From Streptacidiphilus pinicola (GTDB taxonomy: Bacteria; Actinomycetota; Actinomycetes; Streptomycetales; Streptomycetaceae), in the NCBI RefSeq assembly GCF_003258295.1, contig NZ_QKYN01000087.1, positions 1-53,727 on the forward strand: DNA of 53,727 bases, written 5' to 3'. The notes beneath the pieces are model-generated. The model worked only from the letters and a program-made list of their open reading frames with translations. It searched no databases and was not told the origin of the DNA. Shown here one piece after another: positions 39,967-48,825 of this stretch. Each line of letters opens with the position of its first letter. The first letter of the stretch is position 1. Both the position numbers and the translations under genes were made by a program.

Positions 39967-41008
39967 CGCCGGTTCCACGGCCTCCGGCGCGGCCGCGCCG
40001 AGCGCGGCGACCGCCACGGCGGCGGCGCCCACCGGGCGCCGGATCGACCTGGCCCGCTACCGGGACCTGTCGCTGGTCCCGGTCCTGCTCGTGCTGGGGG
40101 TGATCGGCTTCATCGTCTCCCCCGCCTTCCTCACCTCCGCCAACCTGCTCGGTGTGGCCCAGCAGTCCACCGAGCTCAGCCTGTTGGTGCTGGGCGAGGC
40201 ACTGATCCTGATCACCGGCAAGATGGACCTGTCCCTGGAGTCCACCATCGGCGTCGGGCCGGTGGTGGCGATGTGGCTGGTTCTGCCCTCCCACGGCGGC
40301 CGGTTCCAGGGCCTCGGGCTGCTGCCGACCTGGACCGCGATCCCGCTCTGCCTGCTGACGGGCGCGCTGATCGGGGCCGTCAACGGCTTCCTCATCCTCA
40401 AGCTGCGGCTCAACGGCTTCATCGTCACCCTCGGCGGACTGACCATGCTGCGCGGCCTCCAGGTCGCGCTCTCCCAGGGCCAGTCGATCGTCGAGGTTCC
40501 GAACTCCTTCCTGTACCTCGGCGAGACGTCCTGGCTGGGCGCCCCGGCCGCGGTCTGGATCTGCCTGGTCCTGTTCGCGGTCGGCGGCGCGGCGCTCGCC
40601 TGGCTGCGCCACGGCCGCGCACTGTACGCGATCGGCGGCAACGCCGAGGCCGCGCGCACGGCCGGGATCCGGGTGGACCGGATCACCTGGAGCGTGCTGG
40701 TCGTCGGCAGTGTGCTGGCCGCCTTCGCGGGCGTCCTCTACACCGGGCATTACGGCTCGATCTCCGCCGACCAGGGCAGCGGTTGGATCTTCCAGGTCTT
40801 CGCCGCGACCGTCATCGGCGGCGTCAGCCTCAACGGCGGCAAGGGCACCCTCTTCGGCGCGCTGACCGGTGTGCTGACGCTGCAGCTGGTCGTCAACGTG
40901 ATGACGCTGGCGGGCGTGCCGCCGCTGTGGAACCAGTTCCTCAACGGCGCGATCATCATCGTCGCGCTGGTCATCTCCCGTTACGCCTCGGGCGAGAAGC
41001 AGGAGTGA
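39950..41008 (+). CDS. Sugar ABC transporter permease
   Basis: A 352-residue inner-membrane permease of the RbsC/BPD_transp_2 family with about nine hydrophobic helices. A low-complexity Ala/Thr-rich cytoplasmic N-terminus (residues 1-30) precedes the first helix LVPVLLVLGVIGFIVSPAFL. The conserved ITGKMDLSLESTIGVGPVVA segment and the EAA-like loop AIGGNAEAARTAGIRVDRIT are visible, as are VFAATVIGGVSLNGGKGTLF and the C-terminal helix. ATG 39950 overlaps the ATPase gene. With the binding protein and ATPase it forms a complete importer. Confidence 0.92.
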   Translation: MAATTDAGSTASGAAAPSAATATAAAPTGRRIDLARYRDLSLVPVLLVLGVIGFIVSPAFLTSANLLGVAQQSTELSLLVLGEALILITGKMDLSLESTIGVGPVVAMWLVLPSHGGRFQGLGLLPTWTAIPLCLLTGALIGAVNGFLILKLRLNGFIVTLGGLTMLRGLQVALSQGQSIVEVPNSFLYLGETSWLGAPAAVWICLVLFAVGGAALAWLRHGRALYAIGGNAEAARTAGIRVDRITWSVLVVGSVLAAFAGVLYTGHYGSISADQGSGWIFQVFAATVIGGVSLNGGKGTLFGALTGVLTLQLVVNVMTLAGVPPLWNQFLNGAIIIVALVISRYASGEKQE

Positions 41009-41013
41009 GCGTC

Positions 41014-43629
41014 TTGTCGACTCATCGTCGAATCGGCACATGGACAACGGTGTTGGCCGCGGGAGCCCTGCTGCTCCCGCTGGCCGGCCCGGCCTCGGCG
41101 GCCTCCGGGACGGTGCTGTACGCCTCCCCGGACGGCACCGGCAGCGTGTGCAGCCTGGCATTGCCGTGCGGCCTCACCGAGGCGCGCGACGCCGTCCGCG
41201 CCGCGGACGGCGCGATGGCCTCGGACATCACCGTCTACCTGCGCGGCGGGACCTACCGGCTGCAGCACACCCTCACCCTCGACAACCGCGACTCCGGAAC
41301 CGACGGCAACACCGTGCACTGGGCCGCGTACCCCGGCGAGACGCCGGTGCTGAGCGGAGCGCGGCAGGTCTCCGGCTTCCAGCTCTACGACAGCGGCCGT
41401 GGCGTCTACCGCGCCCATGTGCCGGTCGGCACGCAGAGCCGCCAGCTCTTCGTCAACGGCGTGCGCGCCGAGCGGGCGCGCACCGCGCTGAACCCCGGCG
41501 GCTTCACGCTGTCCGGCTCGTCCTTCACCACCAGCGACCCGTCCTACGCCACGCTGACCAACCAGAGCCAGGTCGAGGTCGTCGACGACAACGACTGGAA
41601 GCAGATGCGCTGCCCGCTGCAGAGCATCACCGCCACCAGCGGCGGCGGTTCCAGCCTGAACGTCGACCCGGCCTGCTTCGCCGACAACAACACCAGCGTC
41701 CCCAACCCCGGCTACCCGCTCAACGGCGCGGGTCTGCCCCGGCTGGACAACGTCAGCTGGATCGAGAACGCCTACCAACTGCTCACCCAGCCGGGCCAGT
41801 TCTACCTCGACGGGAACGCCGGGTACCTGTACTACATCCCGCGCGCCGGTGAGGACCTGGCCACCGCCGACGTCGAACTGCCGGTGACACAGGAGCTGCT
41901 GGACCTCTCCGGCACGCCCGGCCATCTGGCGCCCGTCGACGACACCGACCCGAACGCCGCCTACACCGGCTCCTGGGCGACGAACTCCGGTCGCCCCTAC
42001 GGCGATCTGGGCGCGGGCGTGCACTACACCACGAACAACGGCGACTCGGCGAGCTACACCTTCACCGGTACCGGCGTCCAGGTGCTCTCGGAGACCGCCC
42101 CGGACGAGGGCGGCATCGACGTCTACGTGGACGGCGTGCGCACCGAGTCCGTCTCGGCGTACGGCGCGACGCGGCTCGCCCAGCAGCCGGTGGTGACGGT
42201 CTCGGGCCTGGCCCAGGGCCGGCACACCGTCAAGCTGGTGAAGACGTCCGGCACTTATATGCTGGTCGACGGCTTCACCGTGGTGCCGGACGCCGTGCAG
42301 CCGGTCCACGACGTGAGCGTCGAGGGCCTGACCTTCGCCTACACCACCTGGAACCAGCCCACTTCCTCCGGCTACGTGGACAACCAGGCGGGCGTGCTGT
42401 GGGCACCGGGCACGCAGACGCCGATCCGCATCCCGGCCGCGGTGCAGGTGCACCGCGGTTCCGGCGTCACCTTCAGCGGCGACACCTTCACCCACCTCGG
42501 CGGCACGGCTGTGGACCTGGCCGACGGCACCCAGCGGTCGACGGTGGCGGGCAGCGTCATCGCCGACACCTCCGGCGGCGGCGTCTCGCTGGGCGAGGTC
42601 GACGACTACTACCAGAACCGCACCGACCTGATGACCTCGGGCGACTCCGTCCACGACGACACGATCACCGCGGTCGGACAGGACTACCACGACGCCGTCG
42701 GCGTCTGGGCCGGCTACACCCGCGACGCCGTCATCGCGCACAACGAGATCGGCTACACGCCCTACTCGGGCATCTCGCTGGGCTGGGGCTGGGGTTGGGC
42801 CTCCTGCACGCTGATCGCCACCGACTGCCACCACGGCACGATCTACGCCGGCGGCAACGAGATCACCGGCAACTGGGTGCACGACGTGATGCGCGTCCTC
42901 AACGACGGCGGCCCGATCTACACCAACGGCGGCCAGGGCGGCGGCGGCCAGACCTCCGTGCTGGCCGACAACCTGGTCGCCGAGGGCAACCACACCAACA
43001 ACATGCTCTACCAGGACGAGGGCAGCTCGTCCTGGGACACCCACGACAACGTCGTGCGCTTCGGCGGCTCCAACTGGATCTGCATGTGGATCGCGACGAT
43101 CCACGACATCACCATCCACGACAACTGGTCCGACAACGCGCACTACTGCGACAATGGCACGAACGTCAGCTTCCAGCAGGCGACGGTGGTCAGCGGAGGT
43201 GCCTGGCCCGCGGCGGCGCAGCAGATCATCGCGGCCGCCGGCCCCGCGCAGCGCTACCGTGCCACGAGCGGTCCGATCGACGACGACAGCACCGCGGTGA
43301 GCTACACCGGCTCGTGGTTCAACTCGGCGATGCGCGGCTATGGCGACTACTGGGACGGCGTGCACGCCACCACGGACAACGGCGACAGCGCGACGTTCTC
43401 CTTCACCGGGACGGGGGTCGCGTTCCTGACGGAGACCAACACCGACGAGGGCCTGATCCAGGTCGCCGTGGACGGCGTCGCCAAGGGGACGGTCAACGCG
43501 TACAGCGCGACGCGTCAGGCGCAGCAGAAGCTGTACGCCGTGAGCGGCCTGCCCTCCGGCCCGCACACGCTGACGCTGACGAAGGCGGGCGGCTCCTACC
43601 TCGTCGTCGACCGCTTCGACGTCGGCTGA
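41014..43629 (+). CDS. Secreted GH141-like right-handed beta-helix protein, candidate alpha-L-fucosidase
   Basis: An 871-residue exported protein. After a signal peptide (TVLAAGALLLPLAGPASA) comes VLYASPDGTGSVCSLALPCG, LTEARDAVRAADG, VYLRGGTYRLQHTLTLDNRD and SGTDGNTVHWAAYPGETPVL. This opening is typical of GH141-type beta-helix enzymes, which include an alpha-L-fucosidase. Helix repeats rich in Asn/His/Asp run from about 430 to 730 (AHNEIGYTPYSGISLGWGWG, GGNEITGNWVHDVM). Two copies of a beta-sandwich module (TGSWATNSGRPYGDLGAGVH, about 310-430, and TGSWFNSAMRGYGDYWDGVH, about 755-871) look carbohydrate-binding. I prefer TTG 41014, with AGGAG eight bases upstream, over GTG 41005. The fucosidase role is inferred from the fucose operon beside it. 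Confidence 0.72.
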   Translation: MSTHRRIGTWTTVLAAGALLLPLAGPASAASGTVLYASPDGTGSVCSLALPCGLTEARDAVRAADGAMASDITVYLRGGTYRLQHTLTLDNRDSGTDGNTVHWAAYPGETPVLSGARQVSGFQLYDSGRGVYRAHVPVGTQSRQLFVNGVRAERARTALNPGGFTLSGSSFTTSDPSYATLTNQSQVEVVDDNDWKQMRCPLQSITATSGGGSSLNVDPACFADNNTSVPNPGYPLNGAGLPRLDNVSWIENAYQLLTQPGQFYLDGNAGYLYYIPRAGEDLATADVELPVTQELLDLSGTPGHLAPVDDTDPNAAYTGSWATNSGRPYGDLGAGVHYTTNNGDSASYTFTGTGVQVLSETAPDEGGIDVYVDGVRTESVSAYGATRLAQQPVVTVSGLAQGRHTVKLVKTSGTYMLVDGFTVVPDAVQPVHDVSVEGLTFAYTTWNQPTSSGYVDNQAGVLWAPGTQTPIRIPAAVQVHRGSGVTFSGDTFTHLGGTAVDLADGTQRSTVAGSVIADTSGGGVSLGEVDDYYQNRTDLMTSGDSVHDDTITAVGQDYHDAVGVWAGYTRDAVIAHNEIGYTPYSGISLGWGWGWASCTLIATDCHHGTIYAGGNEITGNWVHDVMRVLNDGGPIYTNGGQGGGGQTSVLADNLVAEGNHTNNMLYQDEGSSSWDTHDNVVRFGGSNWICMWIATIHDITIHDNWSDNAHYCDNGTNVSFQQATVVSGGAWPAAAQQIIAAAGPAQRYRATSGPIDDDSTAVSYTGSWFNSAMRGYGDYWDGVHATTDNGDSATFSFTGTGVAFLTETNTDEGLIQVAVDGVAKGTVNAYSATRQAQQKLYAVSGLPSGPHTLTLTKAGGSYLVVDRFDVG

Positions 43630-43690
43630 GCGCCGTCGTCCGTCTACCCTGATCCCAGCCCCTCCCCGCCTCCCGCAGGAGTCCGCCTCG

Positions 43691-44389
43691 ATGGCCCTGA
43701 CCGACGACGCGATCGACACGATCAAGTCACTGATCATCGCGGGCGAATTCCCGCCGGGCTCCCGCCTGCCCCGGGAGGAGGACCTCGCCCAGCGCCTCGG
43801 CCTCTCGCGCAGCTCCCTGCGGGAGGCCGTGCGCGCCCTGACCGCCATGCAGATCCTGGTCACCAAACAGGGCGACGGCACCTACGTCTCCAGCCTGGAA
43901 CCGCATCTGCTGCTGGAGAACCTCTCCTTCGTCGCCGACGTCTCCCACGGCGAGACCGCGATGCAGCTGCTCCAGGTCCGTCGCCTGCTCGAACAGCAGG
44001 CGACGGCCCTGGCCGCGACCCGCATCACCGACGCGGACGTCACCCGCCTCGACGCCATCCTCGCGCGCAGCCGCCGGGCGGCGGACGCCGAGGACGTCGA
44101 GGAGTTCATCCGCTGCGACATGGAGTTCCACCGGAGCATCGCCGCCCTCGTCGGCAACCCGGTCCTCGCCATGCTGCTGGAGGTCCTCTCCACCCAGACC
44201 CAGCGCGTCCGCATCCTGCGCGGCACCCGCGTGGGCCGCGCCATCGAGCACGTCCACCGCGAACACGAGACCATCCTCGCCGCCCTGGCCGCCCGCGACG
44301 CCCAACTCGCCGGCGCGGCCGCCGCAGTTCACGTCGCGGCGGTGGAACGCTGGTTGGCCGAGAGCCAGACTGTCCGGGAAAGACCCTGA
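43691..44389 (+). CDS. GntR-family regulator, FadR/FCD type, of the fucose module
   Basis: A 232-residue regulator with a short N-terminus and a clear winged helix-turn-helix (AIDTIKSLIIAGEFPPGSRL, PREEDLAQRLGLSRSSLREA, VRALTAMQILVTKQGDGTYV). The FCD domain has QLLQVRRLLEQQATALAATR, EEFIRCDMEFHRSIAALVGN (Asp and His of the metal site) and AIEHVHREHETILAALAARD. It is the last gene of the rightward transporter/beta-helix operon and is the natural candidate to sense a fucose-pathway acid such as L-fuconate and to bind the palindromes at 36988-37191. Confidence 0.86.
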   Translation: MALTDDAIDTIKSLIIAGEFPPGSRLPREEDLAQRLGLSRSSLREAVRALTAMQILVTKQGDGTYVSSLEPHLLLENLSFVADVSHGETAMQLLQVRRLLEQQATALAATRITDADVTRLDAILARSRRAADAEDVEEFIRCDMEFHRSIAALVGNPVLAMLLEVLSTQTQRVRILRGTRVGRAIEHVHREHETILAALAARDAQLAGAAAAVHVAAVERWLAESQTVRERP

Positions 44390-44453
44390 CAGCGGTCGCC
44401 TCGTGGAATGATCGTGTCCGAACGCGTACGACTGGAGCCAGGAGGAGGCGAGC

Positions 44454-44870
44454 GTGTCCGAGGAGCGGCCCGTGGTGCGGGAGATGCGACTGGTCGTGAC
44501 CGCCGAGGACTACGACTCCGCGTTGAGGTTCTACCGCGATGTTCTCGGCCTGCCGGAGCGCGCGGCGTTCGCGTCGCCTGACGGACGGGTGACGATTCTG
44601 GAGGCCGGGCGGGCGACACTCGAGATCACCGACCCCGGGCACGCCGCGTTCATCGACGAGGTCGAGGTGGGCGAGCGGGTGGCCGGGCGGATCCGGGTGG
44701 CGTTCCAGGTGGACGACTCCCCCGCCGTCACCGCCACCCTGGCCGCCGCCGGGGCGCAGGTGCTGGCCGAGCCGACCAGGACGCCCTGGAACTCGCTGAA
44801 CTCCCGCCTGGAGGCCCCGGGCGCGCTGCAGCTGACCCTCTTCACCGAGCTGGACGACTTGGGCGACTGA
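44454..44870 (+). CDS. VOC-superfamily (glyoxalase/bleomycin resistance-like) protein
   Basis: A 138-residue single-module vicinal-oxygen-chelate protein. MRLVVTAEDYDSALRFYRDV, LGLPERAAF and VTILEAGRATLEITDPGHAA are typical; the C-terminal half ends with LEAPGALQLTLFTELDD. Metal ligand positions are partly replaced (no His at the usual first position), so it may bind or sequester a ligand rather than catalyse. GTG 44454 follows AGGAGGCGA. It is the next gene after the fucose regulator but probably not part of the pathway. Confidence 0.78.
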   Translation: MSEERPVVREMRLVVTAEDYDSALRFYRDVLGLPERAAFASPDGRVTILEAGRATLEITDPGHAAFIDEVEVGERVAGRIRVAFQVDDSPAVTATLAAAGAQVLAEPTRTPWNSLNSRLEAPGALQLTLFTELDDLGD

Positions 44871-44950
44871 CCGCAAAAAACCTTCGACCCACCCCCAACC
44901 CGCACGCCACCCCACCTCATCGATAGAGATGGAACGGAGCAGGGCGAACG

Positions 44951-45508
44951 ATGGGGGTTGCAAGGGTGCACAGGGACGATCCGGAGCTGAGGGAGTTCCT
45001 CAGCCATCGGCGGCACGCGCTGCTGCGCAGCGCCTACCTGATGTGCGGGGACACGCACGCCGCCGAGGACCTGGTGCAGACGACGCTGATCAAGGTCGTG
45101 ATGGCGCGGCGCGGGCGGCGGCGGATCGATCATCTCGACGCGTACGCGCGGCGCACCCTGGTGAACACCTTCATCGCGTCGCAGCGGCGGTTCTGGCATC
45201 GGGAACGGCCGCACGGCGAGCTGCCGGACGCGCCCGTGACGGGCGCGGACGCGGATCTGGGGCTGGCGGTGCGCGCCGCGCTGCAGCGACTGGCGCCGCG
45301 TCAGCGGGCGGTGCTGGTGCTGCGCTTCTTCGAGGACCAGAGCGTCCAGGCGACCGCCGAACTGCTCGGAGTGGCCGAGGGAACCGTGAAGAGCCAGACC
45401 GCACGCGGTCTGGAGGTGCTGCGCGCGCACCTGCGGGACGTCGTGGGTGACGCGGTGGGCGAGGTCGTGGACGAGGAACTGACGCACATGCACGGGGTCA
45501 ACCGATGA
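44951..45508 (+). CDS. ECF RNA polymerase sigma factor, SigE-like family
   Basis: A 185-residue sigma factor of the actinobacterial SigE subgroup. Region 2 is LREFLSHRRHALLRSAYLMC, then GDTHAAEDLVQTTLIKVVMA and DHLDAYARRTLVNTFIASQR. Region 4 is LQRLAPRQRAVLVLRFFEDQ, SVQATAELLGVAEGTVKSQT, ARGLEVLRAHL. ATG 44951 is the start. The stop overlaps the start of the next gene (ATGA), which encodes a membrane-anchored protein likely to act as its anti-sigma factor or as a sensor partner. Its regulon is unknown. Confidence 0.9.
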   Translation: MGVARVHRDDPELREFLSHRRHALLRSAYLMCGDTHAAEDLVQTTLIKVVMARRGRRRIDHLDAYARRTLVNTFIASQRRFWHRERPHGELPDAPVTGADADLGLAVRAALQRLAPRQRAVLVLRFFEDQSVQATAELLGVAEGTVKSQTARGLEVLRAHLRDVVGDAVGEVVDEELTHMHGVNR

Positions 45509-46299
45509 CGGACTACACAGTGAGGGAACTCATGGACAAGGCCCTGGACGGGCTTCGGCCACCGAGTGAGGACATCACCGAGGCGGTGCTGGCGCAGGCG
45601 TCACGCCGGCAGAACCGGCGCCGCGCGGGCGCGCTGCTGGCGACGAGCGCGGGACTGGCGCTGGTGGCCGGGCTCGTCGTGGCACTGCCGCACACCGCGA
45701 ACGGCGCCGCCGGCGCCGCGAAGAAGCCGGGGCCGGTGAGCGCCACCACGCACGCGGCGGCGCCGAAGCCGCTGCGGGATCCGGCCGCGCTCGTGCAGAG
45801 CCTGCTGCCGCCGGGGACGGGCACGGTCACGAAGATCAAGGACCTGCCGCCCACCTCCCCGCCCCCGGGCGCACCGCGGACGACGGTCTTCCCGAAGTCG
45901 CGGCTGGACGGCACCTACCTGGTCACCAAGGACGGCAAGGTCGCCGCGCTGATCGTGCAGACCTACGACCCCAAGGCCGTCCCGGCGCAGTGGCGGATGA
46001 CCGCCTCGCCCGCCAACGTGTGCAACGAGATCCCGGCCTCCTGGGACTGCAAGGAGAGCGTGCTGCCGGACGGCGTCCAACTGGTGCAGACGACGGAGCC
46101 GCCGGGCAACTGGGGCGAGCACGCCGGCACCGTCGGTAACGTCTCGGTCGCCTACCCCGACGGGCGGGTCGTCAGCGTCGACGCGCTGGCGGAGACGCAC
46201 GGACTGCGGCCCACGAACTTCGGGCCGGGCTGGGCGAACCCGCCGCTGGACCGGGCCGAGCTGGCCGCCTTCGCGGAGAGCCCGGCCTGGTTCTCCTGA
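45505..46299 (+). CDS. Membrane-anchored partner (possible anti-sigma factor) of the ECF sigma factor
   Basis: A 264-residue protein with a short cytoplasmic part (residues 1-45: TVRELMDKALDGLRPPSEDI), one transmembrane helix (about 46-66, LLATSAGLALVAGLVVALPH), a Pro/Ala-rich linker and an extracytoplasmic domain of about 180 residues. Two cysteines (ANVCNEIP, SWDCKES) probably pair. Translational coupling to the sigma gene and the topology suggest a regulator of the sigma factor, but no zinc anti-sigma (HxxxCxxC) motif is present, so the role is inferred. A terminator hairpin follows. Confidence 0.7.
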   Translation: MTDYTVRELMDKALDGLRPPSEDITEAVLAQASRRQNRRRAGALLATSAGLALVAGLVVALPHTANGAAGAAKKPGPVSATTHAAAPKPLRDPAALVQSLLPPGTGTVTKIKDLPPTSPPPGAPRTTVFPKSRLDGTYLVTKDGKVAALIVQTYDPKAVPAQWRMTASPANVCNEIPASWDCKESVLPDGVQLVQTTEPPGNWGEHAGTVGNVSVAYPDGRVVSVDALAETHGLRPTNFGPGWANPPLDRAELAAFAESPAWFS

Positions 46300-46321
46300 G
46301 GCAGGCCTCGGGCCGCGGGCG

Positions 46322-46357
46322 GCGGGTGCGGACGGCCGGGGGGCCGCCCGCACCCGC
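46322..46357 (+). terminator. Hairpin terminator after the sigma/partner operon
   Basis: A 16-bp stem with one mismatch (gcgggtgcggacggcc / ggccgcccgcacccgc) around gggg, 22 bases after the stop codon. Confidence 0.7.
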
Positions 46358-46426
46358 ACCGCTGGAACCGCGGAGCGCCCCTCCGGCGTTGGCCTGTTGG
46401 CAGCAGCGCCGACGCGGGGAGGACCG

Positions 46427-47371
46427 ATGGACCGAGGACCCGACTGGTACCGGGGCGACTGCCACGTCCACTCCGTGCACTCCGACGGCGAGCTGACGCC
46501 GGAGCAGCTGACGGCGGAGGCCCTCGCGGCCGGACTGGACTTCCTGGCCACCACCGAGCACAACACCGCTGCCGCGCACGGCGCGTGGGACTGCGCGCGG
46601 AAGGCGGGCCTGCACGTCGTCGTCGGCGAGGAGGTGACGACGTGGACGGGGCACTGGCTGGCGCTCGGCATCGAGCCGGGGCAGGTCGTCGACTGGCAGT
46701 ACGGCGTCCGGGAGGACGTCATCGGGCGGCACCTGGCCGAGGCGCGTCGGGCGGGCGGCGTCTGCGTCGCCGCGCATCCCCACGCGCCCTACCCCTCGGG
46801 CGACTTCATGTTCCCGCTGGAGTACTTCGACCTGGTCGAGGTGTGGAACGGCCTGTGGCGTTCGGACCGTCCCTGGAACGCCGACAACGAGGCCGCCGTC
46901 GCCGAGTGGGGCCGTCGGCTGGCCGTCGACGTGCAGGCGACCGGCGGCTTCCAGCCGGCGATCGGCAACAGCGACGCCCACCTCCCCGGCCAGCTCGGCA
47001 CCCCGCAGACGGTGGTGTTCGCGCCGTCGCCGCGCACGCCGGACCTGCTGGCGGCGCTGCGCTCGGGCCGCAGCTGGATCGCCGAATCGGCGGCGGTGGG
47101 GCTGGAGTTCACGGCGGAGGCGGACGGCCGCAGCGCGGGCGTCGGCGAGACCCTGGTGACGCGCGGCGCGACGGCGACGGTCCGAGTGGCGGTGACGGGC
47201 GTGCCGGAGGCGACGGTGCGTCTGCACACCGACCGCGGCAAGGTCCACCACGGGGGCCCCGCGACCCGGTGGACCACCACGGCGGAGGAGTCCCTGTTCG
47301 TCCGCGCGGAGATCCGCCACCCGGACGGCCGGATGGCCGCGCTGACCAACCCGATCGTGCTGACGCCCTAA
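46427..47371 (+). CDS. PHP-domain metallo-phosphoesterase (CehA/McbA-like)
   Basis: A 314-residue metal-dependent hydrolase of the PHP superfamily. Motif I is GDCHVHSVHSDGELTPEQL, followed by FLATTEHNTAAAHG (motif II), VVVGEEVTTWTGHW, VCVAAHPHAPYPSGDF (motif III) and AIGNSDAHLPGQLG (motif IV), giving a full set of His/Asp/Glu ligands for two or three metals. A C-terminal beta-rich part (about 225-314) follows, as in the CehA/McbA group. Substrate unknown, a phosphoester or carbamate ester. ATG 46427 has GGGGAGG upstream. Its stop overlaps the murP stop on the other strand by four bases. Confidence 0.84.
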   Translation: MDRGPDWYRGDCHVHSVHSDGELTPEQLTAEALAAGLDFLATTEHNTAAAHGAWDCARKAGLHVVVGEEVTTWTGHWLALGIEPGQVVDWQYGVREDVIGRHLAEARRAGGVCVAAHPHAPYPSGDFMFPLEYFDLVEVWNGLWRSDRPWNADNEAAVAEWGRRLAVDVQATGGFQPAIGNSDAHLPGQLGTPQTVVFAPSPRTPDLLAALRSGRSWIAESAAVGLEFTAEADGRSAGVGETLVTRGATATVRVAVTGVPEATVRLHTDRGKVHHGGPATRWTTTAEESLFVRAEIRHPDGRMAALTNPIVLTP

Positions 47372-48825
47372 GGGCCGGCGGGCGCGAGGCGGTTCGTCGG
47401 CTGGCCGGCGGGCTCCGCCTCCGTGTCGAGCTCCGCGAGCATCTGCCGGGTGAAACCGAAGAAGTACGTCGCCAGGAACCCCACCGCGTAGCCGACCAGC
47501 AGTCCGCCCGCGTAGATCAGGACGGCCGCGCCGAGGCCGTGGGAACTGCGGAGGAGCGGGAGGAGGGCCCAGCCGGAGGGGCCGATCGCCGTCGAGCCCA
47601 CGGTGGTGCCGAGCATGTCGAACAGGCCGACGAACGCGCCACCGGCGGCGCCGCCGACGCAGGCGGTGACGAAGGGCCGGCCCAGCGGCAGCGAGACGCC
47701 GTAGATCAGCGGCTCGCCGACGCCCAGGAACCCGGCCGGCAGCGCGGACCTGATGGTGGCGCGGATCGAGGCGTTGCGGCGCAGCCGGACGTGGACCGCG
47801 AGGGCGCAGCCCACCTGGCCCGCGCCCGCCATCGCCAGGATCGGCAGCAGCACGGTGGAGCCCTGCTGCTCGATCAAGGTGGTGTGGATGGGGATCAGGG
47901 CCTGGTGCAGCCCGAGCATGACCAACGGCAGGAACAGCCCGCCGAGGACCAGCCCGGCGAACGCGCCGCCGTGCGCGAGCAGCCAGGTGGCGCCGGTGCC
48001 GATCGCCGTGGAGACCTCCCCGGCGACGAACATCAGGCCGAAGAGCGTGACCAGCCCCGTGATCAGCAAGGTCAGCGTCGGGGTGACGAGCACGTCGAGC
48101 GCCTGCGGCACCCACCCGCGGCACCACCGCTCCACGACGACGGCCAGCGCCGCCGCGGCCAGCGCGCCCAGCACCCCGCCCTGGCCGGGCACCAGCTTCT
48201 CGCCGAGGACGGAGACGTCGGCCACCCCCGGGTAGACGACGACGGCCGCCGCCGCGCCGCCGAGGATCGGCGTGCCGCCGAACTCCTTGGCGGTGTGGTA
48301 GCCGACGAAGACGGCGATCAGGGACATGAAGCCGGAGGAGATCGCGGTCAGCGCGTGGCTGATCGCGGGCAGCCGGTGCAGGGTGACGAGCAGTCCGTTC
48401 GCGCCCGCGACGACGCCGGCGCCGATCAGGGCCGGGATCAGCGGCACGAAGATGTTCGCGATCCGGCGCAGGAGCAGCTTGGCCGGGGTGGCGTTCTTCG
48501 CCCCGCGCGCGGCGCGCATCGCCTCGCCCCGGGCAGCCAGCCCGGCCGCGGTCACCGCGTGCCCCTCCTCGGCCACCCGTTGCTCGAACTCCGGCGCCAC
48601 CCGGGCCACCGTGCCGGGGGTGAGCACGATCTGGCAGGTGTCGCCGTCCCCGACCACGCCCAACACGCCGGGGACCGCCCGGAGTGCGGCCTCGTCGACG
48701 AGCGAGCGGTCGCGCAGGCCGAGCCGCAGCCGGGTCATGCAGTGGGCGACCGTGCCGACGTTGTCGGCGCCGCCCACGAGCGGGAGGATCGCGGCGGCTG
48801 TGACGAGGTGCCCGTCGTCGGGCAT
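47368..48825 (-). CDS. murP: PTS system EIIBC component, N-acetylmuramate type
   Basis: A 485-residue phosphotransferase permease. The EIIB domain (about 1-90) has the phosphorylated Cys in VGTVAHCMTRLRLGL. The EIIC domain (about 115-465) has about ten helices, with FVPLIPALIGAGVVAGANG and LPAGFLGVGEPLIYGVSLPL (the GxxEPxxxG sugar site). No EIIA domain is attached, so it needs EIIA-Glc from elsewhere, as MurP does. It follows murQ on the same strand, which identifies the sugar as N-acetylmuramic acid. ATG 48825 lies inside the 3' end of the murQ frame (91-base overlap). Confidence 0.86.
   Translation of the reverse strand: MPDDGHLVTAAAILPLVGGADNVGTVAHCMTRLRLGLRDRSLVDEAALRAVPGVLGVVGDGDTCQIVLTPGTVARVAPEFEQRVAEEGHAVTAAGLAARGEAMRAARGAKNATPAKLLLRRIANIFVPLIPALIGAGVVAGANGLLVTLHRLPAISHALTAISSGFMSLIAVFVGYHTAKEFGGTPILGGAAAAVVVYPGVADVSVLGEKLVPGQGGVLGALAAAALAVVVERWCRGWVPQALDVLVTPTLTLLITGLVTLFGLMFVAGEVSTAIGTGATWLLAHGGAFAGLVLGGLFLPLVMLGLHQALIPIHTTLIEQQGSTVLLPILAMAGAGQVGCALAVHVRLRRNASIRATIRSALPAGFLGVGEPLIYGVSLPLGRPFVTACVGGAAGGAFVGLFDMLGTTVGSTAIGPSGWALLPLLRSSHGLGAAVLIYAGGLLVGYAVGFLATYFFGFTRQMLAELDTEAEPAGQPTNRLAPAGP

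Noticed and set aside
40981-43881. 966-codon minus-strand frame opposite the beta-helix gene
   Set aside because: Shadow frame of the secreted GH141-like gene, no recognisable domain.
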